Assembly: GCF_019891175.1 (NCBI RefSeq)
Contig: NZ_CP072600.1
Location: 4,402,001 to 4,466,000, forward strand
Reading direction: 5' to 3'
DNA: 64,000 nt
Origin: Leptothermofonsia sichuanensis E412
GTDB lineage: Bacteria; Cyanobacteriota; Cyanobacteriia; Leptolyngbyales; Leptolyngbyaceae
Positions 9,623-17,744 of this stretch are shown here, one piece after another. The notes under the pieces were generated by a model. It searched no databases and was not told the origin of the DNA. It saw nothing but the letters and a program-made list of their open reading frames with translations. Every line of letters begins with the position of its first letter. The stretch's first letter is position 1. The position numbers and the translations under genes were made by a program.

Positions 9623-10726
9623 TTAACCCGGCACTAATTGAGCTTGCATCTTGTTTGATGCATAAGTAATGCAGGGATGCTCAAAATACTTGATAATTCG
9701 GGATGGTAACTTCTGCAACTTACGCAAGTGAGAAATGAGGCGTTGCTTTAACTGAGCGAGATTGGGCGACGGTGGTTTTGAGTGAACTCCCTGCTTAACA
9801 TCGCCATTGAGATACTCAGTGGGATTGAGTTCTGGTGAGTAAGAGGGCAACAAAACCAGTTCAATCTGCTCGGTGTGCTCTGCTAACCATTGCTGTACTT
9901 GTTTGCCGCGATGCACCGGATGGCGGTCTACAATCCAAAACAATTTGGGCTCTCGTTTGGCAATCAGACGCTTGAGAAACGTCAAACACACGGCTTCGGT
10001 GAGCTTACTGGTATAGAGCATGAAGCGGACACTCCCCTGATTGCTGAGGCTAGCAAGAAAATTGACGCGCACTCGTTTCTTTTGACTCAAATGAATTTCA
10101 GGGGTGTTGCCAATCGGGGCATACCCACGTCCTGACTGAGCAGCCGAACGCAATCCTGACTCCTCACCCCAGGCAATCTCGGCTCCTTCAGTTTTAGCCC
10201 GTTGCTCAATCTGGGGGTAGGTTCGCTCTAGCCACTCCTCCACGGCTTCTGGGTTTTGCTCATAAGCTCGTTTCAGGGGTTTCTGGGGACTGTAGCCCCA
10301 GCCCCACAGATATAACCCCACCGTCCAAATCGGCAGCTCAACCCCACACGCCTGCTCAATCAATGCTTGCACCGCACGCCGTGTCCACAGCGCACTATCA
10401 ATCTCCAACTCATCGGGAAAATGGGCTTGCATCCTCTCCTGGACATGGGTTTCCTGCTCTTGAGTTAAGGGGCGTCCACCCCCAACTTTGCGTCCGCGTT
10501 GCTGCTGATACAGGGCAGGTTCTCCCAGTTCCTGGTACTGCTGCCACCAGTCTGAAACGGTGTTGCGATGTACCCCTAAGTAGCTGGCTATATCCACAAA
10601 TCGCTTCCCTTGCTGCCGTAACCGAATCGCTTGTTGGCGTAGATAATCTTGAGTATTTGGATCGAGTAGTCGGGCATCCGGTTTATTCATGCTTCCATTG
10701 TACCGATTGCCTCTTTCACTCTGCAT
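9623..10726 (-). CDS. IS630-family transposase, element F
   Basis: A single uninterrupted 367-residue frame (possible second start MNKPDARLL at 10690), unlike the other IS630 types here. N-terminal helix-turn-helix with VDIASYLGVHRNTVSDWW; then a catalytic domain with WGEESGLRS, FWIVDRHPVHRG and ELNPTEYLNGD. In relatives the first acidic motif reads GDE or DE; here it reads GEE, so a Glu stands where the first Asp is usual. The stop codon lies in the terminal repeat. Confidence 0.92.
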   Translation of the reverse strand: MQSERGNRYNGSMNKPDARLLDPNTQDYLRQQAIRLRQQGKRFVDIASYLGVHRNTVSDWWQQYQELGEPALYQQQRGRKVGGGRPLTQEQETHVQERMQAHFPDELEIDSALWTRRAVQALIEQACGVELPIWTVGLYLWGWGYSPQKPLKRAYEQNPEAVEEWLERTYPQIEQRAKTEGAEIAWGEESGLRSAAQSGRGYAPIGNTPEIHLSQKKRVRVNFLASLSNQGSVRFMLYTSKLTEAVCLTFLKRLIAKREPKLFWIVDRHPVHRGKQVQQWLAEHTEQIELVLLPSYSPELNPTEYLNGDVKQGVHSKPPSPNLAQLKQRLISHLRKLQKLPSRIIKYFEHPCITYASNKMQAQLVPG

Positions 10727-10747
10727 GCTCTTAAGCTGCCGGGTTAA
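9623..10747 (-). mobile_element. IS630-family element F, copy 1 (1125 bp)
   Basis: TA at 9621-9622 and 10748-10749. Ends TTAACCCGGCACTAATTGAG and, on the other strand, TTAACCCGGCAGCTTAAGAG. Appears complete. A second, truncated copy sits at 22009-22566 in the same target sequence. Confidence 0.92.
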
Positions 10748-10981
10748 TAGGTATAGCGTTTCTCAATTGAATGAGGTACAGGGATGTGAGGTACAGTAGG
10801 GTGCGGAGCACCCTACTGTACCTCACACCCTTGAAAAGGGCTATGGCTACTGACGCGAAGTGTACCAGCCTTCAGATCCCCGATTCTGGAGAGGTTAGCC
10901 AGTCAATTGATTGAAATTGGATTGAAGTCCACGGAGACACCGGAGATCCTGGCTTCCAGGTTGCACATGGCGTTGCTGCCA
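10190..10981 (+). repeat. 792-bp inverted repeat, left arm
   Basis: Matches 21775-22566 on the opposite strand with very few differences. It contains the 5' half of IS630 element F, the flanking target, a 19-bp hairpin (10786-10826) and a dispersed intergenic repeat ending TTGCTGCCA. It faces the other arm across 10.8 kb that includes the Rubisco operon, a geometry that allows inversion by recombination. Confidence 0.9.
10786..10826. repeat. Perfect 19-bp hairpin
   Basis: Stem GTGAGGTACAGTAGGGTGC, loop GGA, then the exact complement. Repeated at 21930-21970 with loop TCC. It has no T run, so it is probably a mobile-repeat palindrome and not a terminator. Confidence 0.85.
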
Positions 10982-11070
10982 GAGCTATGTTTATTTGTGG
11001 TGTATGAGCAAAGGAGAAGAAAGGGCGTATCCTGCTGGATAAGGAAAAAAAGACCAGACGAGGATACACC

Positions 11071-12369
11071 ATGAGTAAGGACAATCTTATTGCATTTCAA
11101 GCTGGAGAATCATCGGCATCGTTTCGAGATGCCTTGACGGAACTGGTTCGTAACGGCGCTCGCCAGATCATTGCCGAAGTAGTGGAGGCAGAGTTGCAAG
11201 AGTTTTTAGCTCAATACAAAGACCTCAAAGACGAGCAGGGACGCAAGGCTGTGGTTCGCAACGGCTATCTGCCGGAACGCACGATTGTCACCGGGGTGGG
11301 GGAAGTTGAAATTCAAGTGCCGAAAGTGCGAGATCGCACCCATAGCGGCATCAAATTCAATTCCTCATTATTGCCGCCGTATCTGAAACGCGCTCAAAGC
11401 GTGGAAGAGGTGTTACCCTGGCTGTATCTTAAAGGCATATCCACCGGGGATTTTTCAGAGGCACTGGCATCATTGCTCGGTGCCCAAGCCCAAGGGCTAT
11501 CAGCCAGTACGATTAGTCGCCTCAAAGCGAAATGGCTTGAAGAACATCAACAATGGCAAAAGCGATCTTTAGCGGGTAAGCGGTACGTGTATCTGTGGGC
11601 GGACGGCATGTACTTCAACATCCGCAACGAAAATGACCGCCAGTGCATTCTGGTGACCATCGGGGTGACGGACACTGGAGTCAAGGAATTACTGGGACTG
11701 GAAGCAGGCTTTCGCGAATCCGAGTTAAGTTGGAAGCCGTTATTACTGCGCTTGCAAGACCAGGGACTCAAAGTGGCACCGGAACTGGCAGTTGGGGATG
11801 GCGCATTAGGGTTTTGGAAGGCATTGGCACAGGTTTTTCCCACGACTAAACCCCAACGCTGCTGGGTGCATAAAACTGCCAATGTGCTTAACAAACTCCC
11901 CAAAACGCAGCAACCGCAGGCGAAATCTGCCCTACACGAAATCTATCTTGCCGCGACGAAGGACGAGGCAAACAAGGCGTTCGACCGTTTTGTCAAAACC
12001 TATGAAGCCAAATACCCCAAAGCCGTGGACTGTTTAGTCAAAGACCGGGAGGCACTGTTGGCGTTCTATGATTTTCCGGCTGAGCATTGGGTGCATCTTC
12101 GCACCACCAATCCAATTGAATCAACCTTTGCCACTGTCCGTTTAAGGACCGATAAGACACGAGGCTGTGTTTCCCAGGACAGCATCCTATCGTTGGTGTT
12201 CAAGCTGGTGCAGAGTGCTCAGAAGCGTTCGCGTAGCGTGTGCGTAGCACTTAGGTTACGGATTCGAGGTTTTAAGCGATTAGCGGAGGTGATTGAAGGA
12301 GTCAAATTCAAAGATGGCATTCGCGTAGATCAACAACCCGATTTAGGAACCAGTCAGGACGCTGCTTAA
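11071..12369 (+). CDS. IS256-family transposase
   Basis: 432 residues, the usual length plus a few. The IS256 triad is visible: Asp in YLWADGMYF, Asp in LAVGDGALGFWKAL, and Glu in TTNPIESTFATVR. The C-terminus is typical (GFKRLAEVIEGVKF) but just before it KRSRSVCVALRLRIRGF replaces the expected KRWRRLRGF-like stretch, because a short GC-rich repeat (12226-12260) has entered in frame. Start ATG follows an A-rich leader. Possibly still active; the inserted residues are outside the known catalytic core. Confidence 0.93.
   Translation: MSKDNLIAFQAGESSASFRDALTELVRNGARQIIAEVVEAELQEFLAQYKDLKDEQGRKAVVRNGYLPERTIVTGVGEVEIQVPKVRDRTHSGIKFNSSLLPPYLKRAQSVEEVLPWLYLKGISTGDFSEALASLLGAQAQGLSASTISRLKAKWLEEHQQWQKRSLAGKRYVYLWADGMYFNIRNENDRQCILVTIGVTDTGVKELLGLEAGFRESELSWKPLLLRLQDQGLKVAPELAVGDGALGFWKALAQVFPTTKPQRCWVHKTANVLNKLPKTQQPQAKSALHEIYLAATKDEANKAFDRFVKTYEAKYPKAVDCLVKDREALLAFYDFPAEHWVHLRTTNPIESTFATVRLRTDKTRGCVSQDSILSLVFKLVQSAQKRSRSVCVALRLRIRGFKRLAEVIEGVKFKDGIRVDQQPDLGTSQDAA
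12226..12260 (+). repeat. Short GC-rich repeat inserted in the IS256 gene
   Basis: GTTCGCGTAGCGTGTGCGTA resembles the short 'CGTAGC' repeats scattered in cyanobacterial genomes and the piece near 5701 in this window. It keeps the reading frame. Confidence 0.6.
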
Positions 12370-12400
12370 TTCACCCTCGTACACCAGATTTGACAATAAC

Positions 12401-12659
12401 CCACCGAAACTTGCGGGAGCATCTGTTTCTATTTTTGGCAGACACAACGATTCCGCCGACCAATAATGCCAGTGAACAGGCGCTGCGGATGAGTGTGATT
12501 TTTCGCAAGGTGACCAATGGGTTTCGCTCCGAGTGGGGCAAAGATTTGTTCGCCGATATTCGTTCTGTGGTGAATACGGGTAAGCGTCAAGGGCTTTCTG
12601 CTTTTGAGTCCATTTCTGCGGCCTTAAACCCTCACCAATCCCTATTCCCGCTGAGTTGA
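12401..12659 (+). pseudogene. IS66-family transposase C-terminal remnant
   Basis: About 85 residues ending FESISAALNPHQSLFPLS. The block IPPTNNASEQALRMSVIFRK followed by TNGFRSEWGKDLFADIRSVV is typical of the C-terminal end of IS66-type transposases. The N-terminal 80-90% is missing, replaced by the IS256 element. Not functional. Confidence 0.82.
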
Positions 12660-12670
12660 GCAATTACCTT

Positions 12671-12719
12671 TTTTTCCAGACCGGATGCCTGCCATCCTGG
12701 GATGCGATGGAGCGGGCAT
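12671..12719 (+). pseudogene. 49-bp shred of a quinone oxidoreductase gene
   Basis: The stretch from TTTTTTTCCAGACCGG to GGAGCGGGCATT repeats, almost base for base, a piece of the oxidoreductase gene at 53567-53612 (which encodes FFSDRMPAILGCDGAGI). No other part of that gene is present here. Confidence 0.7.
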
Positions 12720-12852
12720 TCAGGAGCATCATCACTCAACTCGTTTTAGAGTAAAATCGGCTCAACATTGAGTCGGAACCTCTTTAGCTTCTCTTTATAA
12801 ATCAGCTCTAAAGGTTCCCTCTTTGAAGGGTTTCCTATTTAGCAGGAGAAGA

Positions 12853-12963
12853 ATGGAGAGCATTGATTGGATGACGGTAGTTCCTGTTGGGATGGCGATC
12901 GCGGTCTTTTTAGGAGGAATGCTGATGATGTTCACAGGTATCTGGACAACGAAGGATAAGTAG
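12853..12963 (+). CDS. Small single-span membrane protein (36 aa)
   Basis: MESIDWMTVVPVGMAIAVFL then GGMLMMFTGIWTTKDK. One hydrophobic span at about residues 8-29 and a lysine-rich tail. A strong AGGAGA site lies 5-10 bases before the ATG, and the next gene follows 44 bases later. Size and layout resemble the small subunits of thylakoid complexes, but I do not recognise it as any named one. Coding is supported by the ribosome site and composition only. Confidence 0.6.
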   Translation: MESIDWMTVVPVGMAIAVFLGGMLMMFTGIWTTKDK

Positions 12964-13007
12964 GAGCAGGTTGTTATGATGGCGAAGACAGTTTTAGAAA
13001 ATGTCGG

Positions 13008-13343
13008 ATGGAAATTAATCTCATCACTACGCTGGGTTTAACCGCAGGCGTTTTAACGACGATCGCCTACCTGCCGCAATTGATTAAAACCTGGAAAACC
13101 AAATCAGCCAATGATCTATCCTGGAGCATGCTGATTGTTCTCTGCATTGGAATTATTTTGTGGCTGATCTACGGTGTGATTGAGCAGGATCTTCCCCTCA
13201 TTTTTGCCAATGTAGTGACGTTTATCTTTGCGCTGATCATTTTGATCCTGAAAATTCGGTATCAACCTGGTAGCTCAGAAAATTCCGGCGATTATAGCAG
13301 GCAACCGGGGACAGGGGACGGGGGACAGGGAAAAACAGACTAA
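13008..13343 (+). CDS. SemiSWEET-type PQ-loop sugar transporter
   Basis: Three hydrophobic spans in the first 85 residues and the PQ-loop signature AYLPQLIKTWKTKSANDLSW identify a bacterial SemiSWEET, which works as a homodimer to pass small sugars across the membrane. The family is usually 85-95 residues; this one has 111. The extra tail (SRQPGTGDGGQGKTD) is encoded by a GGGGACAGGGGACGGGGGAC-type repeat at about 13300-13331, so it is probably not functional sequence. No clear ribosome site; the start was chosen because it gives the usual N-terminus. Confidence 0.88.
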   Translation: MEINLITTLGLTAGVLTTIAYLPQLIKTWKTKSANDLSWSMLIVLCIGIILWLIYGVIEQDLPLIFANVVTFIFALIILILKIRYQPGSSENSGDYSRQPGTGDGGQGKTD

Positions 13344-13461
13344 TTTGTCCTGATCTGGAGAGCTACCGCTGTAATTCTTTTTTTGAGTAAAATCTGTCCC
13401 AGGTCAGACATAAGGTTGCCCTGAAATAGAGTATTGTTCACGCAGTAGTTAATCCCTATCA

Positions 13462-14229
13462 GTGGAGAGAACGCCAGTGGTTCCCTTACGTGACGCCAAC
13501 CCGACGCGGATTACCCCTTATGTAACCTATGGGCTGATTGCCATCAATATTCTAGTTTTCTTATTTGAATCCAGTCTGATGGGTTCGCCCTATTTAGAAG
13601 AATTTATCCGCACCTGGTCTGTAGTTCCTGCTCAACTAACTGCCAGTTTTCACGGGAGTCCAGATTATCCCCTGCTGCGTGAGGGCAGTACCCTGATCAC
13701 TTCCCAATTTCTCCATGCTGGTTTGCTCCACGTAGGCGGCAACATGCTCTACCTCTGGATTTTCGGCAACAATGTTGAAGAACAAATGGGGCGGATTCGT
13801 TATCTGCTGTTTTACTTGCTTTGCGGTGTTTTAGCCTCCCTTGCCCAGTGGTACATTGCACCCACATCCAATATTCCGTCGCTCGGTGCCAGTGGAGCGA
13901 TCGCAGGTGTGATGGGAGCCTACATCCTCAGATTTCCTCAGGTTAGAATCCTCACCCTTATTCCGCTTTTCATCTTCTTCACCACCGTTCAGGTTCCCGC
14001 CGTTGTGTTTCTGGGCATCTGGTTCGTGCAACAGGCACTCTACGGACTCGCCAGTTTCAATACCCCCACCATGGTTGGCATGGAAGGGGGCGGGATTGCT
14101 TACTGGGCACATGCAGGCGGATTTGCTGTTGGAGCCGTTCTGGGTCCCCTTTTTGGTCTGTTTTCCAGATCCACAGCTTCCAGTGCCGGTCCCGATGTGC
14201 AATCGCCCGCTGGAGGCATTGAAGGTTAA
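13462..14229 (+). CDS. Rhomboid family intramembrane serine protease
   Basis: A 255-residue membrane protein of six or so spans. The catalytic motif GASGA is at residues 142-146 (Ser144), the paired His at 217 in YWAHAGGF, and the His90/Asn94 pair in HVGGN stabilises the oxyanion, as in GlpG. It would cut transmembrane substrates within the bilayer; substrates are unknown. The tail after residue 235 is Ser/Gly rich. Stands alone; the next gene starts 360 bases on. Start ATG follows GTGGAGAGA overlapping the start region. Confidence 0.93.
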   Translation: MERTPVVPLRDANPTRITPYVTYGLIAINILVFLFESSLMGSPYLEEFIRTWSVVPAQLTASFHGSPDYPLLREGSTLITSQFLHAGLLHVGGNMLYLWIFGNNVEEQMGRIRYLLFYLLCGVLASLAQWYIAPTSNIPSLGASGAIAGVMGAYILRFPQVRILTLIPLFIFFTTVQVPAVVFLGIWFVQQALYGLASFNTPTMVGMEGGGIAYWAHAGGFAVGAVLGPLFGLFSRSTASSAGPDVQSPAGGIEG

Positions 14230-14591
14230 AAACTGGAAGTTGGAAGTTGACGGTTGAGGATAGTTTCAGGATTGTGGATTCAATCAACTGAAAAACGCGA
14301 CTTTACTACAGAGGCACAGGGAACACCGCGCTGTTCCTCAGGAGACTTGTGTCTCTGTAGCGAAGTTTCAGAAGATATACACTCGCCAACTATGTCCAGG
14401 ACAAATTAGAAAGCCAGAAACCTGATCCCATCATCCTTTCTTCCCTATACTCTGCCCCCTTGCCCCTGTCTCCTCCTGAGAAAATCCTCATTCCCTCCCC
14501 CTCTCCCCTAAGTCATACTCATAACGAATATGAGTTAAACTATACTGGAGATCCACTCACAATTAGTCCATCAGATGAGGATGCCTGCTTT
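14230..14591. other. Intergenic region
   Basis: No gene seen. A CCCCTGTCTCCT-type low-complexity tract lies at 14457-14515, followed by AT-rich DNA likely to hold the promoter of the next gene. Confidence 0.4.
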
Positions 14592-15158
14592 ATGGTTAAG
14601 ATTGTTGGTATTGCTGGAAGTTTAAGACCTGGTTCCTATAGCTATCAGGCTTTGCAGGTTGTCGCAGAGCGGGTTAGGGCACTGGGAGCTGAGGTTGAAA
14701 TTGTAGATTTGCGGACCCTTAACCTTCCTTTTTGCGACGGGAGCAAAGAGTACCCGGATTATCCGGATGTGGAAAAGCTGCGGCAGTCTGTGCTGAATGC
14801 AGATGGGGTCATATTGGCAACCCCGGAATATCATGGCAGCGTCAGTGGTGTTCTGAAGAATGCCCTGGATCTGATGGGGTTTGAGGAATTTACGGGCAAA
14901 GTCACTGGGTTTATCAGTGTGCTGGGAGGACAGTCCAACAGCAATGCGCTGAATGACCTGCGGACCATCATGCGATGGATTCATGCTTGGACGATTCCAG
15001 AGCAGGTTGCGATCGGGCAGGCATGGAATGCATTTGACCAGGATGGCAGGTTGCAAGATGACAATCTTTCTAAGCGACTGGATGCGTTTGCCCAAAGCCT
15101 GGTTGAAAATACTCAGAAACTGCGGGGCATGGCGGTAAGGGACGTTGCGGCTGTTTAG
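14592..15158 (+). CDS. NADPH-dependent FMN reductase family protein
   Basis: 188 residues starting MVKIVGIAGSLRPGSYS; the GSLRxxS loop binds the FMN phosphate. LATPEYHGSVSGVLKNALD carries the PEYxxSxSGxLKNxxD motif of the family, and VLGGQSNSNAL follows. These flavodoxin-fold enzymes reduce FMN or quinones/azo dyes with NAD(P)H in the cytoplasm; the exact substrate is not predictable. An upstream in-frame Met exists at 14460 but lies in low-complexity DNA, so 14592 is preferred. Confidence 0.9.
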   Translation: MVKIVGIAGSLRPGSYSYQALQVVAERVRALGAEVEIVDLRTLNLPFCDGSKEYPDYPDVEKLRQSVLNADGVILATPEYHGSVSGVLKNALDLMGFEEFTGKVTGFISVLGGQSNSNALNDLRTIMRWIHAWTIPEQVAIGQAWNAFDQDGRLQDDNLSKRLDAFAQSLVENTQKLRGMAVRDVAAV

Positions 15159-15281
15159 GGCAAAGTTGCGGCGATCGCATGGATGGTTCCCATGCACCGT
15201 TCCTCTCAGGTATGCTTCAATCAACCTGCCCTTATCCAGATGATTGTCTTCTTAAACTAAGGGAAATTCAATCTCCTGATA

Positions 15282-16103
15282 ATGACGAAACCTTCTCTCC
15301 TGAGAACCCCCAGCAGGCTGCTGCATTCTAAAATCGGCGTTGCTGAATCTGGGGATGAAAAAGGTGCTGGATGCTTGAAACGAAGTTTCAAGTCATTCTG
15401 CTTTTCAACCACGTCTTCTAAAATCCTTTTTGCTGCCGGGTTTGGTCTACTAAGCTGGCTGGTTTACGCCACCCCTGGTCTGGCAACCTCTGCCCAGGGC
15501 TATCGCCAGATGGGGCTGACCTATCGGAATCAAGAGCGCTATCCAGAGGCGATCGCAGCCCTGCAAAAAGCAGTTGACCTGGAACCTGACAATATTTCTG
15601 GAAGAGTGTTATTGGGATGGACTCAGCACCGGGCGGGAAAGTCCACTGAGGCAGCCGATACCCTTCTGCAAACGTTCTACCTTAACCCGTTTGATGTCTC
15701 TACCCTCAACGCCTTGGGCATTGTTTACCTGGTGAGTGGGCGGCTGGATGCGGCTGTTACAGTCCACACCTGGGCCGCCCTGCTCAAACCCGACAACGAA
15801 ATCGCCTATTACAACTTGAGCCTGGCGTTTGAACGGCTGAAACAATATGACTGGGCAGTGGCTATGGCCAGAGAAGCCGCAAAACTGGAGCCAGATAACC
15901 CCCATCCCCCTGTTGCAGAAGCGATCGCCCACTGGGGCAACGGCGATCGTCCCCTCGCCCAAAGCGCCTATCAGCAAGCCTTGACCTTAGATCCTCGCTA
16001 CAACGACCCCGCTTTCCTGGATTATCTAGACGAAGCAGGCTTCAGCCCTGACCAGATTCAAAGAACCAAACAGGTGCTTCAGGAATTGAGAGTTAAAAGC
16101 TGA
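15282..16103 (+). CDS. TPR repeat protein, probably exported
   Basis: 273 residues. A hydrophobic segment (ILFAAGFGLLSWLVY, about residues 47-62) followed by TPGLATSAQG looks like a signal peptide. At least four TPR units follow (YRNQERYPEAIAALQKAVDL, then VLLGWTQHRAGKSTEAAD and others). The first 45 residues are odd: bases 15336-15393, coding IGVAESGDEKGAGCLKRSFK, are the left half of the dispersed GGCGTTGCTGAAT repeat also at 23831. A later start near the signal peptide would avoid this, but no good ATG is visible there. Role unknown; likely a scaffold. Confidence 0.8.
   Translation: MTKPSLLRTPSRLLHSKIGVAESGDEKGAGCLKRSFKSFCFSTTSSKILFAAGFGLLSWLVYATPGLATSAQGYRQMGLTYRNQERYPEAIAALQKAVDLEPDNISGRVLLGWTQHRAGKSTEAADTLLQTFYLNPFDVSTLNALGIVYLVSGRLDAAVTVHTWAALLKPDNEIAYYNLSLAFERLKQYDWAVAMAREAAKLEPDNPHPPVAEAIAHWGNGDRPLAQSAYQQALTLDPRYNDPAFLDYLDEAGFSPDQIQRTKQVLQELRVKS
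15336..15393 (+). repeat. Half copy of the GGCGTTGCTGAAT repeat, inside a gene
   Basis: Shares GGGGATGAAAAAGGTGC exactly with the reverse strand of the element at 23831-23911 and keeps its core palindrome GAAACGAAGTTTC. The right half and terminal ATTCAGCAACGCC are absent. Confidence 0.75.
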
Positions 16104-16215
16104 AAGGCGTTTCTGAACGTCCCTTCATGATCGCTTCACCAAGCTCCATCCCCAAAAGCTTCTTGATAGAATAGGCTGAGGTACCCAGGCATACAATAAA
16201 TTTGACTATAGCCCT

Positions 16216-16782
16216 ATGACTATTATTCAGTTATTTCCCTTGCTAGGTGCATTTCCGGGTCTGGATGCCCTTTTTTCAACACAGGGCATTATGGTGATGC
16301 TGTTGGGAGCATACGCTGTTGCGATGTGGATGTTTCTTACCAGTGCGCCCAAGGTGCACACCATCATGGTGTCCGATGTGGAGTTTGCCCGCCGACTCTA
16401 TGAAGGGGAACTGGAACTGCCAGTAGCTGATGTGCCTTTGCATTACTATTACAACTACGAGCAGAGCCTGGGAACAGCGACCATCGACCCTCTCTACGCC
16501 ACCCCAATGGTCAGCCGCTCAACCATTGAAGCTGCCAACACTTCCGATGGTCTATGGTACAAATTGAAGAAAAATACTCAACTCCATGTCATCTCTGGAG
16601 CCAGTTTTGGGGAGAGGAATCGCCAGCGCCACGTTTGCTTCGACCGTGATTGTCTGGAGCAGATCCTGCTTCGGATTCAGTCCCGTGGGATGAAATATAA
16701 AATTCTGTGTGAAAAGCCACTCAGTTTCCTGGTGAAAGATTACGAAGGCACCATCACTGAAATCGCTGAAGTTTCCAATTGA
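16216..16782 (+). CDS. Conserved hypothetical protein with N-terminal membrane segment
   Basis: 188 residues. One hydrophobic span (GIMVMLLGAYAVAMWMFL, about residues 24-42), then a soluble domain with HTIMVSDVEFARRLYEGELEL, PLHYYYNYEQ and SGASFGERNRQRHVCFDRDCLEQIL. The pattern 'VSDVEFARRLYEGxL' recalls the start of a glyoxalase/VOC-like fold, and the protein looks like a widely kept cyanobacterial family, but I cannot name a function. Not in an obvious operon; the next gene is convergent. Confidence 0.75.
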   Translation: MTIIQLFPLLGAFPGLDALFSTQGIMVMLLGAYAVAMWMFLTSAPKVHTIMVSDVEFARRLYEGELELPVADVPLHYYYNYEQSLGTATIDPLYATPMVSRSTIEAANTSDGLWYKLKKNTQLHVISGASFGERNRQRHVCFDRDCLEQILLRIQSRGMKYKILCEKPLSFLVKDYEGTITEIAEVSN

Positions 16783-16819
16783 GTATCCCAGGCAATTTCA
16801 GGAAAAGTCATTGAACCGC

Positions 16820-17644
16820 TCAACTCAGCTTCCGTTCGGTCACCAGGGTTAAACTAACCCACTCTCCCTTGCTGTTATAGCTACGCACCAGACGCTGGCG
16901 CAGACCGGGTTCCAGCAGCCAGCCAGCCTCCAGGACAAAGGGATGTCCCGGCCTGACTTCAGTGGGACAATTGGCAGATGCACCGTCAGGCAACAGCATG
17001 ACCTGAATGGGAAGAGCACCCTGATCAAATTTCAGGATTGAACCGCTGATATTAGCCGTTGACCGGATTGTTTGCGCCTTATCCCCTGCACCAAAAGAGA
17101 GCTGCTGCTCTAATTGCGTTTCTCCCGGTTGCTGGATGATCAGCCGGGTCGCGCAGGTTGTGGTGTGGAAATCGGGGTAAAGGGTGATGGCTTCTCCCTG
17201 CCATTCTCCCAGCAGGTCATTCAGTTGCAGAGGTGGACGCTCTGGCGCCTGGCTTCCAGAACGCTGTTCTCGGATCAAGGTAATTTCCTGGAGCTGACCA
17301 CTGGAATTAAATAACTGGACCAGTCGCAGGCGGCGATCGCCATGAACCAGTGCCAGCTCTGCCCCAAACTGAGCATAGGACGAAAACAGAAGCGCCCCCT
17401 GGGAAAAGGATCCCGTCTCGAAGAACATCAGTCCTCCGCCCCCAATGGTTGTGAAATGGAGCACGGTATCCGGCTTTCCCTGTCGTTGAAGAGTTAGACG
17501 GACTTCCCGATTATCCGCATCCAGTCCCTCCAGAACCAGTCTAGAGGGTGTGTCGCTCACAACCTCTCCTGTGGGAGAAAGGCTGGTAAATGACCCTTCC
17601 CAGATTCCCAGATTTTGTAAAAAACAATCCCATTGAGCTTTCAT
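16820..17644 (-). CDS. DUF3598 family protein (lipocalin-like)
   Basis: About 274 residues from MKAQWDCFLQNLGIWEGSFTS. This start is chosen because the upstream in-frame stretch to 17812 is Arg/Glu-rich low complexity and overlaps the ftsX end. WEGSFTSLSPTGE and, in the second half, LGEWQGEAITLYPD show the two lipocalin-like repeats of DUF3598, related in fold to the CpcS bilin lyases. A ligand-binding role is possible, not shown. Lies directly downstream of ftsX with a 100-base gap. Confidence 0.85.
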   Translation of the reverse strand: MKAQWDCFLQNLGIWEGSFTSLSPTGEVVSDTPSRLVLEGLDADNREVRLTLQRQGKPDTVLHFTTIGGGGLMFFETGSFSQGALLFSSYAQFGAELALVHGDRRLRLVQLFNSSGQLQEITLIREQRSGSQAPERPPLQLNDLLGEWQGEAITLYPDFHTTTCATRLIIQQPGETQLEQQLSFGAGDKAQTIRSTANISGSILKFDQGALPIQVMLLPDGASANCPTEVRPGHPFVLEAGWLLEPGLRQRLVRSYNSKGEWVSLTLVTERKLS

Positions 17645-17744
17645 TCCCCATCCCTCCTTCACCCTTTTACCCCCACCCCTCCACTCTGCGGGAAAGCCGG
17701 AGGCGAACATCCCCTCTCTCCTCTCTTCTCTCTCCTCCCCCCTC

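Larger units (their letters stand above)
10984..12400 (+). mobile_element. IS256-family element (about 1417 bp)
   Basis: Imperfect ends: GCTATGTTTATTTGTGGTGT on the left and, on the other strand, GTTATTGTCAAATCTGGTGT on the right, both followed by AYGAG. There is no matching 8-9 bp flank: the left side is the dispersed repeat, the right side an IS66 remnant. Recombination or deletion next to the element is implied. Confidence 0.85.

Noticed and set aside
14622-15224. 200-residue minus-strand frame opposite the FMN reductase
   Set aside because: Shadow frame; no ribosome site or motif.
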